Source: Mycobacterium florentinum (GTDB lineage: Bacteria > Actinomycetota > Actinomycetes > Mycobacteriales > Mycobacteriaceae). From it: a stretch of 64,000 nucleotides of DNA. The stretch lies in assembly GCF_010730355.1 (NCBI RefSeq), contig NZ_AP022576.1, positions 1,116,001 to 1,180,000 of the forward strand, read 5' to 3'. Numbering within the stretch: the stretch's first letter is position 1; each line of letters opens with the position of its first letter. Shown here one piece after another: positions 35,314-44,676 of this stretch. The position numbers and the translations under genes are program-made. The notes beneath the pieces are model-generated. The model had not been told where the DNA came from. It searched no databases and worked only from the letters and a program-made list of their open reading frames with translations.

Positions 35314-35603
35314 AACGGCCCTCTCCTCGCATGCCACTACTTCCATCCTGGAGCCTAAACGCCCCTCGGCGTCACCGACGCGTTCCATGGTCTTCCGTAC
35401 TCCCCGCTCAACCGGTCAACCCGATCCCGCATCACCAACCACGGATTCAAGATGCCGCCCACACCAACCCCCAAAGCATGTTAGCTGAGTCCCCGGCGCA
35501 TGACTCCCGAATCGCGTCCTGAGGTGCGATTTCGAGCCCGCTTACCTGGACGCGCCCCGCCTCCCCCGACGCGGCGTGTCGCCGGTGCCGAAGCCCCCGC
35601 CGA

Positions 35604-36881
35604 TCACGCAAAACGTCCGTTGTGAGCGAAACTTTCCAGCAGGTCGGCGGTGCGGCTGACGCTGTCGGTAGCCGGCGTCATCTTGGTGGCGAGTGCCCGC
35701 GCTTTCTCCGCGCATTCCGGGGTGAGGATCGTTCGCAGATCCTCGATCAGCGTCTCCTTGGTGGTGATCGAAAACTTCCGGGCCGCACCGACTTTCAGTC
35801 GTTTGAGATGACCGCCCCAGAATGGCTGATCACCCGCCGTCCAGAGAATCAGCGTGGGAATTCCGGCGCGCAGGCCCGCGGCGGTGGTGCCCGAGCCGCC
35901 GTGATGCACCACCGCGCGGCAGCAGGGGAAGACCTTCGCGTAATTCACCGCCCCGACCACCCTGACGTGATCGAAATGCGGCACCTCGCTGAAGTCGGCC
36001 CACCCGGCGCAGATCAACGCCCGCTCGCCCAACTGCTCGCACGCCGCGGCGATCATCTCGACGGTGTCGGTCGGGGTTTCGCTGACCGGCATGCTGCCAA
36101 AGCCGAAGCAGATCGGCGGTGTTCCCGCCTTCGCCCACGCCGCGACCTCGTCGTCGATATCCGTCGTCAACCCCATGGTCAACGCACCGACAAACGGCCG
36201 TCGCTCGCCCCATTTCGCCCATTCGCGTGCCAGACCCGGGAAGCACACCTCGTCGTAGGCCTGCAGTTCCAGTGATCCGCGCTGGGCGATCCGCTGCGGG
36301 GAGGCACAGGTGGTTTTGGGCAGGCCGAGCTTGCGGCGCTGCGTGTCCTCGGCCTTCTTGTTCATCCGCCAGACCATCCAGTCGTACGCCGCCATGCCGG
36401 TGCGTACCAGCGGCGACGGCAGGTTCGGGATGAGCTGCCCGTTCGGCCGCATCGGGATGTAGTGCAGCACAGCCATCGGGATGTCGTAGTACTCGGCGAC
36501 GTTGGTCGCCAGGTCCTGGTACAGCTGGCCGGTGAAGAGCACGTCCGCGCCGGCGGTCAGCGCGGTCAGGGTCTCGCTCATGTCGGTCCAGGACCGCAGC
36601 ACCGGCTCCCAGGCCTCGCGCACCAGATCGATCGGTCCCTTGATGGTCCAGAATGTGCGACGGAACCTCGACCAGAAGTTGCGCAGAAACTCGTCGTCCC
36701 AGAACGCCTGCATATCCGGCCCGTACGCGACCGCGTCAAGTCCGGCCGTCTCGGCCAGGCCAAGCAAGTTGGGCGGGATGGCCAGGCGAACTTCGTGCCC
36801 TCTACGGAGCAGTTCGCGCCCCGCAGCGAGCGAGGGCTCGACATCCCCCCGGGTTCCGTAACATGCCAGAGCAAATTTCAT
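35604..36881 (-). CDS. GPL-type (RtfA/Gtf-like) glycosyltransferase 2
   Basis: This is a 425-residue GT-B enzyme from the ATG at 36881; 15 extra upstream codons to 36926 lack family similarity. It opens with KFALACYGTRGDVEPS and contains the donor motif HHGGSGTTAAG. It is a paralogue of the enzymes at 32252 and 37188, and all three share CFGxGSMPV-type and PGLAxEWAKW blocks. It is in a minus-strand run with two methyltransferases and another transferase. Donor and acceptor are unknown, but the family adds 6-deoxyhexoses to GPLs. Confidence 0.9.
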   Translation of the reverse strand: MKFALACYGTRGDVEPSLAAGRELLRRGHEVRLAIPPNLLGLAETAGLDAVAYGPDMQAFWDDEFLRNFWSRFRRTFWTIKGPIDLVREAWEPVLRSWTDMSETLTALTAGADVLFTGQLYQDLATNVAEYYDIPMAVLHYIPMRPNGQLIPNLPSPLVRTGMAAYDWMVWRMNKKAEDTQRRKLGLPKTTCASPQRIAQRGSLELQAYDEVCFPGLAREWAKWGERRPFVGALTMGLTTDIDDEVAAWAKAGTPPICFGFGSMPVSETPTDTVEMIAAACEQLGERALICAGWADFSEVPHFDHVRVVGAVNYAKVFPCCRAVVHHGGSGTTAAGLRAGIPTLILWTAGDQPFWGGHLKRLKVGAARKFSITTKETLIEDLRTILTPECAEKARALATKMTPATDSVSRTADLLESFAHNGRFA

Positions 36882-37187
36882 CGCGAGGCAAGACCTATCA
36901 CTTCCGGTCGGCCTAAGCAAGCCCACACAAGCGTGTTTACCCCGGGTTCACAACCTTCTTTCGGCGTCCGCGCAGACCCGAAATTCGCTATCGCCACGCG
37001 CACATCGGTGTTCATAGGTAGCTGGGCAACTCTCGGCCAACAGAGGGCGTGATCGGAAGACCAAAGGTGGTCTGCCAATTTAATATTCAATAATTCAAAG
37101 GCTCGGCAAAGTTTCAGACCTATAGCGAATCCGAGACGAGGTCGGGCTTCATTCGCGACGCAATCGGCGGCGAGCCGCATTTGCCGA
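36882..37187. other. Intergenic gap between two glycosyltransferase paralogues
   Basis: About 306 bp contain no gene I can support. A notably AT-rich island at about 37077-37099 stands out from the GC-rich surroundings and could carry a promoter for the downstream minus-strand glycosyltransferase. No clear -35/-10 pair, hairpin or gene remnant was found. Confidence 0.5.
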
Positions 37188-38456
37188 TTACGCAAAATGC
37201 TTCGCCCGAGCGAACTCTTCCACCAGATCGGCAGCGGTGCTGACACTCTCGGCGGGTTTGGTCATCCGGGTGGCGAGTTCACGGGCCCTCGTCGCGTATT
37301 CCGGAACCAGGATCTGGCGCAGGTCGGCGACCAGCGATGCGCGGTTGGTGCTCGAAAAGCGCCTCGTGGTGCCCACTTTCAGTCGCTTGAGCTGCGCTCC
37401 CCAAATCGTCTGGTTGGGGTCCATCGAGAGAATCAACGTGGGAACTCCCGCGCGCATGCTGGCGGCCGTCGTTCCCGAGCCGCCGTGGTGCACGACCGCA
37501 CGGCAGGCGGGAAAGACCTTCGCGTAGTTCACCGCGCCCACCACCTTGACGTGGTCGAGATGCGCGACGCCGCTGAAATCGCTCCAGCCGGCGCACACCA
37601 ATGCGCGTTCGCCCAACTCCGCGCAGGCCGAACTGATCATCTCGATCGTCTCGGCCGGCGATTCCACCGGCATACTGCCGAAACCGAAGCAGATGGGCGG
37701 AGTCCCCGCGGCAATCCACTCGACCACGTCGTCATCGACGTCGGTGGTCAACTCCATCGTCAGCGTGCCGACAAAAGGGCGATGGCCGTCCCATTTCGCC
37801 CATTCGGCCGCCAGCCCGGGAAAGCACGCCTCGTCGTAGCCCTGGATCTCCAGGGCTTGCCGTTGCGCGATCCGTCCGGGGGAAGGGCCGGTGGCCTTCG
37901 GCAGGCCAAGATCACGGCGCTGCGTGTCCTCGACCTTCTTGTTCAAGCGCCAGCAGAACCAGTCGAACACCGTCATCGAGTAGCGGGCCAGCGGCGGCGG
38001 CAGGAACGACACGACTTGGCCGTTGGGCCGCATCGGGACGTGATGCAGCGTGGCCAACGGAATGTCGTAGTACTCCGCGACATTGGCGGCCGGTTCCTGA
38101 TAACTCAGCCCGGCGAACAGCAGGTCGGCACCTTCAGCCAGGGACACCAATGTCGTGTTCATCTGGCTCCAGCACTCGTCGCTGAGCTCCCACATCTCGC
38201 GCCACAGCCGTCGCAGCTGCCGCACCCGCCAGAACCTGCTGAAGAACGTCGTCCAGAGGTTGCGGTACACGTCCAGCCAGGTCCGCGTGTCCAACCCGTA
38301 GGAAACCGCCCGAAGCCCCGCCGCCTCGACGAACTCCATCAAGTCGGGCGCGACGGCCATCTGCACATCGTGGCCTCTGCGCTGCAGTTCGCGTGCCACC
38401 ACGAGGGAGGGCTCGACGTCGCCTCGAGTTCCGTAGTTTGCCAGCACGAATTTCAT
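37188..38456 (-). CDS. GPL-type (RtfA/Gtf-like) glycosyltransferase 3
   Basis: The 422-residue GT-B enzyme opens with KFVLANYGTRGDVEPS and has the HHGGSGTTAASM donor motif. It shares long blocks with the enzyme at 32252, including IQGYDEACFPGLAAEWAKWD. The N-terminal acceptor half is more diverged (TRTWLDVYRNLWTTFFSRF), suggesting a different acceptor. Its start lies 21 bp after the stop of the TylF-like gene at 38478, so methyltransferase and transferase form a unit. Confidence 0.9.
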   Translation of the reverse strand: MKFVLANYGTRGDVEPSLVVARELQRRGHDVQMAVAPDLMEFVEAAGLRAVSYGLDTRTWLDVYRNLWTTFFSRFWRVRQLRRLWREMWELSDECWSQMNTTLVSLAEGADLLFAGLSYQEPAANVAEYYDIPLATLHHVPMRPNGQVVSFLPPPLARYSMTVFDWFCWRLNKKVEDTQRRDLGLPKATGPSPGRIAQRQALEIQGYDEACFPGLAAEWAKWDGHRPFVGTLTMELTTDVDDDVVEWIAAGTPPICFGFGSMPVESPAETIEMISSACAELGERALVCAGWSDFSGVAHLDHVKVVGAVNYAKVFPACRAVVHHGGSGTTAASMRAGVPTLILSMDPNQTIWGAQLKRLKVGTTRRFSSTNRASLVADLRQILVPEYATRARELATRMTKPAESVSTAADLVEEFARAKHFA

Positions 38457-38477
38457 TGCGAACTCAGTGTGTGGTCG

Positions 38478-39284
38478 TTATGGCTTGCGCCACAGCACGC
38501 CGGTGCCGTCGATTTCTTCAATCGGGGCCGATATCCCATGCTTCTCGCGGTAGTCGGCCACAGCCTGCTCACACGCTTTCAGCGCATGGTAATCGTCGAT
38601 AATGCAATAGCCCCCGGACGACAAGCGCGGATAAAGGGCATCGAGGGCCTGGATCGTCGATTCATACAGATCGCCGTCGAGCCGCAAGACCGAAATCTGC
38701 TCGACCGGAGCGTCGGCCAACGTGTCCTTGAACCAGCCGGGGATAAAGCGGACCTGGTCATCAAGCAAACCATAACGCTCGAAATTCGCCCTGACTTCCG
38801 CCTCCGGCACGCCCAATATCTTTGCGTGGCGGTGCAGCTTAATCCCTTTATCCGCTTTGTAATTCGCGGTATCCGGGGGCGGCACACCGGCAAACGAATC
38901 GGCCAGCCACACCGTTCGCGTCTGGTCCCCGTAAACGGAAAGGATCGCGCGCATCAGAATCGAAGCGCCGCCGCGCCACACACCGCACTCGACTAAGTCG
39001 CCCGGAACCCCGTCGGCCAGCACCGTCTCGACGCAATGCTGCAGACTGGTCAGCCGCTGCATTCCGATCATCGTCAGGGCGTCCGTCGGCCAATCCAGGC
39101 CCAAGTCCCGCGCATGCTGGTCAAAGGGATATTTACGCACCAGCATAAAATTGCGCGTATTGAAAACGGGCCGTCCCAGGCGATACCAGCCGACTGGTAC
39201 CAGCTGATCCTGACCGTATCTGGTGAGGTCGCGACGGAGCAGGTCGAGATATGCCGATCGCGAATCAGTTTCGGTCGCGGTCAA
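38478..39284 (-). CDS. TylF-like SAM-dependent O-methyltransferase 3
   Basis: This 268-residue protein is about 90% identical to the one at 34507-35313 and has the same motifs: LVECGVWRGG, ADSFAGVPPP, RLDGDLYES and IIDDYHALK. The TTG at 39284 is preceded by AGGGGGC. Differences cluster near residues 54-61 and 157-165, regions that may shape substrate binding. The near-identity also extends to the DNA, so this is a recent duplication together with the adjacent glycosyltransferase. It may methylate a second position or a second sugar. Confidence 0.88.
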   Translation of the reverse strand: MTATETDSRSAYLDLLRRDLTRYGQDQLVPVGWYRLGRPVFNTRNFMLVRKYPFDQHARDLGLDWPTDALTMIGMQRLTSLQHCVETVLADGVPGDLVECGVWRGGASILMRAILSVYGDQTRTVWLADSFAGVPPPDTANYKADKGIKLHRHAKILGVPEAEVRANFERYGLLDDQVRFIPGWFKDTLADAPVEQISVLRLDGDLYESTIQALDALYPRLSSGGYCIIDDYHALKACEQAVADYREKHGISAPIEEIDGTGVLWRKP

Positions 39285-39423
39285 AACTGCCCCCTACTTG
39301 CCATGCCTCTACTCCCATATGTCAACCGGCTGTTCAGCCTAGACGTCCACCGACGCCGTCAACGCGTTTCGCGGTTCCCGGGCCCCACGGCGTGTGGCAG
39401 TCTACCGCCGACCGCCGGTCAGG

Positions 39424-40524
39424 CTAGCGCATCCGGTCGAGCTTACCCAGACCGGTGATCTCGAGACTCACCGACTTCCGCGACCCGGCGGCACCAAGCA
39501 GGAAAAGCATGTCGCCTATCGGAGCGCCCAGCCAAAATCGCCAAAACGGCTTGCGTAAGAACTTCACGGCGAAGCTACCCTCCCCGATCAACCAATACAC
39601 CGGAATCGCGATCATGCGGTAGAAGGCGCGTTTCCATCCGGCAGTGACCATTTCGAGATTCATCTCCATCATCTCGAGGCCCCAGGCCCGGTATTGCCAT
39701 TCCAGTTCGTAGCGTGACTGAAACTCGAAGAAGGCCCGCATTTCGCCGTTGGTGACAAGGTACTCATCGAAGACAAGGATCGACCCCGGGACGAAGTGCT
39801 CCTTGCATGTTTCCAAGCCATGCAGGCAACTCTCATAGGTGTCCAAATCCATGTGAAAGAGCCTGATCGGCGCATTTGGCCGCTCGGCGAGAAATGGCGC
39901 CAGCGTGTCGTAGGTACTTCCCTTGATGAACTGGACTTTACGACCCAGGGCATCGGGCAGGCCCTCGTGGAAACTCACGCCGGTAGCGTGCATAAAACGT
40001 TGCGCGAACGGATCTGACAATGAAAATGTTCCGCGCTTGACGACATGGTCCTCGAGTTTCCAGTCTTCGACGAGACCCTCGAAGCTGTCGAAACCGTAAA
40101 CCATCCGGTCGCTCGCATCCGATATGAGCCTTGTCGACCATCCGATCCAGACGCCGAGGTCGAGGATTAGTTCGTCGGAGTCCCCCAGAGATGGACCCGC
40201 CAAACTCGAGGCCTCCGACAACAATGTGTGGTTTCGAATTCGGCGTCGACGCAAATCCGACATGGTCTGATGAATGAACTCACCGTAGGCGTCGTCATAG
40301 ATCCTGGTGTCACGGGCGTACAGGTTGGGAATGTAGCGGTCCCGCCCCGGATAAACGATTCGCCCGACTACCAGCAACACCAGCAGTGCGCCGATCGGGA
40401 TGAGCAGAGCCGGCACGAAGAAACATGCCGTAGCCACGACGAGCGCAATGCCAATCAGGACCGCTTTCCACAGACGATGAACTGCCGTCCGCTCCACTGC
40501 CCGCCTGTCGACCACAACGCCCAC
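39424..40524 (-). CDS. Membrane-anchored TylF/macrocin-like methyltransferase
   Basis: The 366-residue protein starts with a hydrophobic hairpin (about 19-55). A class I methyltransferase domain follows, with LDLGVWIGWS at 121-130, VYGFDSFEGL, FHMDLDTYES and VFDEYL. Toward the C-terminus further hydrophobic segments appear (about 300-345). The core matches the TylF superfamily, but membrane segments on both sides of the catalytic domain are unusual for it. Membrane attachment would suit a lipid-linked glycan substrate. It is upstream of the TylF/GT pair on the same strand. Confidence 0.8.
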   Translation of the reverse strand: MGVVVDRRAVERTAVHRLWKAVLIGIALVVATACFFVPALLIPIGALLVLLVVGRIVYPGRDRYIPNLYARDTRIYDDAYGEFIHQTMSDLRRRRIRNHTLLSEASSLAGPSLGDSDELILDLGVWIGWSTRLISDASDRMVYGFDSFEGLVEDWKLEDHVVKRGTFSLSDPFAQRFMHATGVSFHEGLPDALGRKVQFIKGSTYDTLAPFLAERPNAPIRLFHMDLDTYESCLHGLETCKEHFVPGSILVFDEYLVTNGEMRAFFEFQSRYELEWQYRAWGLEMMEMNLEMVTAGWKRAFYRMIAIPVYWLIGEGSFAVKFLRKPFWRFWLGAPIGDMLFLLGAAGSRKSVSLEITGLGKLDRMR

Positions 40525-40739
40525 CGGTTCACCTCCCTCTCCTGGCTAGATTAAGGCGAATCACTCCAAGTTAATGAATGAATCACACGATTGCCCATAA
40601 ATCACCCTGAGCTGCGCAGCGAACCCGACTACAGCGCGTCCAGCCCATGTCGGGCCCGATCCATGACCGCGTGATCACCAGTGACGGTGCGGTGCGTGCC
40701 CAGTCGTTGCACACCGTGCTGTTTGACGTCCGGCCGCGG

Positions 40740-41873
40740 TTAGTTCCGCCCGGCATGTTCCGCTACCGGGCGGCCTGATTCGGGCGCGTGATCGGTTGTC
40801 GCGGAAGAGGATTCGCGCTGTTGTTCGATCCATTCCAGCAGTTTTCGCAAACCGTCGTCGAGCGTCCACCTCGGACGCCAATCCAGCGCTTCTTTGGCAG
40901 GCTCGATGTCGCAGCTCGCGGCACGCACGTCGCCATCGCGGAATTTCGATACGACGACCGGTTCGGGGGCCCCGCAAACGGCGCTGATCGTTTTTGCCAG
41001 CTCATGAATCGTTGTCGGCGTGCCCGATCCGATGTCAACGCAGCGCTGCTCGGCCGCGGGTTGCTGCACCGACGCGAACAGCGCGTCGATCACGTCGTCG
41101 ATATACACGAAATCGCGCACGATCCGACCGTCTTCGTAAACCTCCAGCGAATGCTGCTCACGCGCCAACCGTGCGAAGAGCGCGACTATTCCGGTGTACG
41201 AGTTGGTCAGCGACTGGCCGGGCCCATAGACGTTCTGTAGGCGCAGCACACTGACATTCGTGTCGTGCGCGGCGGTCCAGGCCGCCAGCGTGTGCTCCTG
41301 GGCGAGTTTGGTCGCCGCGTATACGTTGGTGGGCCGGGGCTCGGTTCGGCCCGCGCGGCTCGGAAGTGGCACCGCGGGTTCACCGGTGGGGCTTTGCGGA
41401 TCCCAGTTCCCCGCCACCAGCTGTGCATGGCTGCGGGGCCGCGGATAGAAGATGTGCGTGCCGCATTGCCAAGCGCCCTCGCCGTAGACAGCCCTCGATG
41501 ACGCCAGCACAAGCTGGTCGGGCACGAGTCCCGAGCGGCTGAGGGCATCGAGAAGCTGGGTGGTACCCACCACGTTGACCGAGCCGTGCCGCGTCGCTTC
41601 GGAGAGCGATTGCGCCGTTCCGGTCTCGGCGGCCAAATGCACGATCTGCGAAGGACGGAACAACCGAAGCACGGCATCCCAGTCGGGTGCGTGGGTGACG
41701 TCGCCGGTGAACAACCGCACGGATGCCGGCAAATCGATGGCCTGACCTGGGGCATGCACCTGCGGGTGCAGAACATCCAGCACAGCGACGTCATAACCGG
41801 CCTTGACCAGGCGGCGCGACAGCGCGGACCCGATGAATCCAGCTCCACCAGTGATAAGCACGGATTGTGACAA
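40740..41873 (-). CDS. NAD-dependent nucleotide-sugar epimerase/dehydratase
   Basis: This 377-residue extended SDR from a TTG at 41873 has TGGAGFIG at 8-15, HLAAETGT, ASSRAVYG and the Tyr-Lys pair in NVYAATKLAQE. The RLQNVYGPGQSLTNSYTGI block is typical of GalE/dTDP-sugar epimerases. The ORF extends to 42023, but the extra residues are proline/arginine-rich and not family-like. GPL loci carry an epimerase (epiA) for 6-deoxytalose formation, and this gene may have the same role. An insertion of about 40 residues between the Ser and Tyr motifs is unusual. Confidence 0.82.
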   Translation of the reverse strand: MSQSVLITGGAGFIGSALSRRLVKAGYDVAVLDVLHPQVHAPGQAIDLPASVRLFTGDVTHAPDWDAVLRLFRPSQIVHLAAETGTAQSLSEATRHGSVNVVGTTQLLDALSRSGLVPDQLVLASSRAVYGEGAWQCGTHIFYPRPRSHAQLVAGNWDPQSPTGEPAVPLPSRAGRTEPRPTNVYAATKLAQEHTLAAWTAAHDTNVSVLRLQNVYGPGQSLTNSYTGIVALFARLAREQHSLEVYEDGRIVRDFVYIDDVIDALFASVQQPAAEQRCVDIGSGTPTTIHELAKTISAVCGAPEPVVVSKFRDGDVRAASCDIEPAKEALDWRPRWTLDDGLRKLLEWIEQQRESSSATTDHAPESGRPVAEHAGRN

Positions 41874-42083
41874 GAGCCGACGTCTCCCGTTCGTCAATGG
41901 GTCCGGTCGATCATATCGAGGACCGCCCTCGCGCCAGCGGCATTCCGGATTTCGGTCCTGGCCGGCCGGTCCCGCTCGATGCGCCGGGTGTCTGATCGCC
42001 GAAATTCTGTACGGCACCCACACGGATTACCGATGGCGATTATGCCCCTGCGGGACAAGGCTTTTCGACAGCCCAGCGAATCG

Positions 42084-43124
42084 CTAGGCCCAGGTCCCCC
42101 GGCGCCGGTGTGCCAACGCGACAAGCTCCATCATCGGCATCGCGATCGAGGGCCGCAGGAAACGGTAGAGGGCCCTCTTGGAAAGAGCGCGGAAATCCGC
42201 GAAGGCCGAGCGCAACTCGTGTTCGCTCGCGCGATACCACTCGAAAATGCGGTCCAGCGCGGCCCCATCCAGCGGCTCATCGTGTGCAGCCTCGCAGAGC
42301 GTGGCGTGGACCGTGGAAATCCAATCCGCGCCGCCCAGCCCTTGCACGCATCCGGAGTGCCGCTGGCGCCGCAGATCGGGAGTGAGGAACTCCTCGATGG
42401 CGTCCTCTTGCTGCGTGTTCAGATCGATGTCAAGGGTCGTGGCAATCCGCTTGACCTCGCGGCGCCAGTTATCCACGAAGTCGGCATAGTCAACGAAAAC
42501 GCGCGGCAGGCCGCGCGTGTATCGCTCGGCCAGCAGGCTGTATTTCAACCACAGGGCAGCCGAGAGCTGCCGCGAAACTTGCCAGGTCGCCGCGACCGAC
42601 GCGACGACCTCCATGGGATGGCGTACCGCGATCACGGCCGCAACCTCGAACCCGGCCCGTCGCGCGGCCTCGAACCACAGCGGAGACAACGTCGTGATCC
42701 GGGGCTCTTTGATCACCAGTAGCGGTGCCTGGGGCAGCTTGGTGAGGTAGTCCTCGATCTGACCGATGCAGGCGGCCTTCTCCCTGGCGTCCAGCGCGTC
42801 GTCGTCCATCGAGCGCAGTGACGGATCGAACCAGGCGGTCGCGTGGCGATACAGGATGGTTTCGTTGATGGCGATGGCTTTTCGCGGTTCCCAATAGCCG
42901 CGCGGATTGCCGGCGTCGGCGCCCAGCATCCCGGCTGGCAGGGCACCCCCGGAGAGGGAAAGAACGCGCGTGATCGCCGATGTTCCCGATCGTTGCGGCC
43001 CGAGCACGAACAGGACGACCCTGCGTTGTGTGCTCTTGGCCTGGCGCGAGTTCTTCGCCCGGCCGACCGTCGCCGTCACGAACACGACTCCGTGTGGCAT
43101 GCGGCGCAAAAGGTGCCACGACAT
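42084..43124 (-). CDS. Sulfotransferase-family protein (PAPS-dependent)
   Basis: This 346-residue protein from the ATG at 43124 has the 5'-phosphosulfate loop GPQRSGTSA (42-50), the following NPRGYWEP block, VIKEPRITTLSP and AVRHPMEVVASV, which contributes the 3'-phosphate-binding residues. This is the pattern of bacterial Stf-like carbohydrate sulfotransferases. The frame extends upstream to 43412, but the added 96 residues are low-complexity and not family-like. Sulfated GPLs and glycolipids are known in some mycobacteria. Its place at the head of the sugar-transfer run suggests sulfation of the cluster's glycan. Confidence 0.82.
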   Translation of the reverse strand: MSWHLLRRMPHGVVFVTATVGRAKNSRQAKSTQRRVVLFVLGPQRSGTSAITRVLSLSGGALPAGMLGADAGNPRGYWEPRKAIAINETILYRHATAWFDPSLRSMDDDALDAREKAACIGQIEDYLTKLPQAPLLVIKEPRITTLSPLWFEAARRAGFEVAAVIAVRHPMEVVASVAATWQVSRQLSAALWLKYSLLAERYTRGLPRVFVDYADFVDNWRREVKRIATTLDIDLNTQQEDAIEEFLTPDLRRQRHSGCVQGLGGADWISTVHATLCEAAHDEPLDGAALDRIFEWYRASEHELRSAFADFRALSKRALYRFLRPSIAMPMMELVALAHRRRGTWA

Positions 43125-43326
43125 CGACTTTTGCTCATTGCCTGATGTAATTGACGGGATAGCAGAAAAATAAACGCGGGCGCGTCGGTTTCGTACGTGT
43201 CTGTGCGCACCGAAAAGCCTTTCGCTCGGCCCCCTACCTCGTGGTTCTTTGGCTGGTAACCGGGCGTTCACCATCGAGGCTTGGCTGATTTTACCGCTTA
43301 ACCCGAAATCTCGACGGGGAACGCGA

Positions 43327-44613
43327 TCAGCCGACGGCGGCGTCGGGCTCGCTGAACGGCGCCCCGAATTCGCTGACGGGCCGGAAACCGCGCTTGCGGG
43401 CCTTGCCGACACCCACCCGGAGCAGATTGCCCAGCGTGGCCACCCCGGAGTGATCGAGCACCAGGAACGGCGACAGCAGCCGGTTGTGCACGAACGCGAA
43501 TGCCAGCCCGGACGCGGGGTCGGCCCAGCCGAACGACCCGCCCATCCCGACGTGCCCGAAGCCCGGCATCACATTGCCGAACGGCACGCTGTGATAGCCG
43601 AGGTGGAATGACAAGGGCACCATGATGTTTCGGTCCCGCTTCAGGCTGCGCCGTCCGGTCAGCCCGGCGACGATCTCCGGCGACAAGAACCGGGTGCCGT
43701 CGATTTCACCACCGTTGGCGATGGCGCCGTACATCCGCGCCAACCCGCGAGCCGTCGCCACCCCGTTGGCCGCCGGCATCTCGGCGTCCAGCAGTGGAAT
43801 GTCGCCCTGCACGGCAGCCATGACGCCTTGGAAGTACAGCGACCGGAAGCCGCCGGACACCTCCATGGCGAGCTTGCGTGCCGCGTAGCCGATCACCGGA
43901 TTGCCGATGACGTTCTGCGGCATGATGATCTCCGCGACCCGGGTCGGGGCGTCGGCGGGCGGGCGGCCCAGGTGTAAGCCATCGGTGCCCAACGGCTCGG
44001 CCAGTTCCTCACGAATCAGCGCCCGCATGCCCTTACCGGTGACGGCCCGGGCCAGGCCGGACATCAGCCAGCCGAAGGTCAGCGCGTGGTAGGCCGGTTT
44101 CCCCAGCAGGCGTCCGGGGGGTGCGGCGGCCAGCCGCTCTTCCATCACGAGGTGATCGAGCAGGTCTTCCTGGGTGGCGCCGCGCAAGCCCGACAAACCG
44201 CCCCGATGCCGCATCACCTCGCGAACGGTGAGCGTGGATTTTCCGTTGGCCCCGAACTCACGCCAGTACTCGGCGACCGGGGCTTCGTAGTCGATCAGCC
44301 CCCGATCGGCGAGCCGGTGGATGACCGTCGCGGCCATGCCCTTGGTCGCGGAGAACACCATCGGCGCCCGGTCGGCCGTCCAGGGCACCCGGCCCGCCCG
44401 GTCCGACCAGCCCGTCCACACGTCGACAACCGGTTGGCCATCGAGGTAGACCGCCAGCGCTCCACCGCCGAAGCGGCGGCCGGGGAACAAGCTCGAAAAA
44501 CCGCGCACAACGCAAGAAAAGTTTGGGTCCGCCGCACCGAACACACGATGACCTGCGTCAGGGACATCGTGGGAGGGGTTCGTGCGGCGAGCGACCCCGT
44601 TGTCTACCGTCAC
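43327..44613 (-). CDS. lipL: LipL, beta-lactamase-fold esterase/lipase
   Basis: This 428-residue serine-beta-lactamase-fold (class C) esterase has the catalytic S88-x-x-K91 (SATKG). A tyrosine-containing YHALTFGWLMSGL lies near the middle, and a GMGGSFGWADP stretch lies close to the C-terminus. The length and the adjacent genes (meaB, mutB, mutA) match M. tuberculosis Rv1497 (lipL). It marks the boundary between the glycan region and the conserved core block. It is separated from meaB by 63 bp on the same strand. Confidence 0.93.
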   Translation of the reverse strand: MTVDNGVARRTNPSHDVPDAGHRVFGAADPNFSCVVRGFSSLFPGRRFGGGALAVYLDGQPVVDVWTGWSDRAGRVPWTADRAPMVFSATKGMAATVIHRLADRGLIDYEAPVAEYWREFGANGKSTLTVREVMRHRGGLSGLRGATQEDLLDHLVMEERLAAAPPGRLLGKPAYHALTFGWLMSGLARAVTGKGMRALIREELAEPLGTDGLHLGRPPADAPTRVAEIIMPQNVIGNPVIGYAARKLAMEVSGGFRSLYFQGVMAAVQGDIPLLDAEMPAANGVATARGLARMYGAIANGGEIDGTRFLSPEIVAGLTGRRSLKRDRNIMVPLSFHLGYHSVPFGNVMPGFGHVGMGGSFGWADPASGLAFAFVHNRLLSPFLVLDHSGVATLGNLLRVGVGKARKRGFRPVSEFGAPFSEPDAAVG

Positions 44614-44676
44614 AATTTTGAATTTACTTCGGATCGGCCTATCGGAGGCGCAAACACGGATGAATTTACCTTTCCG

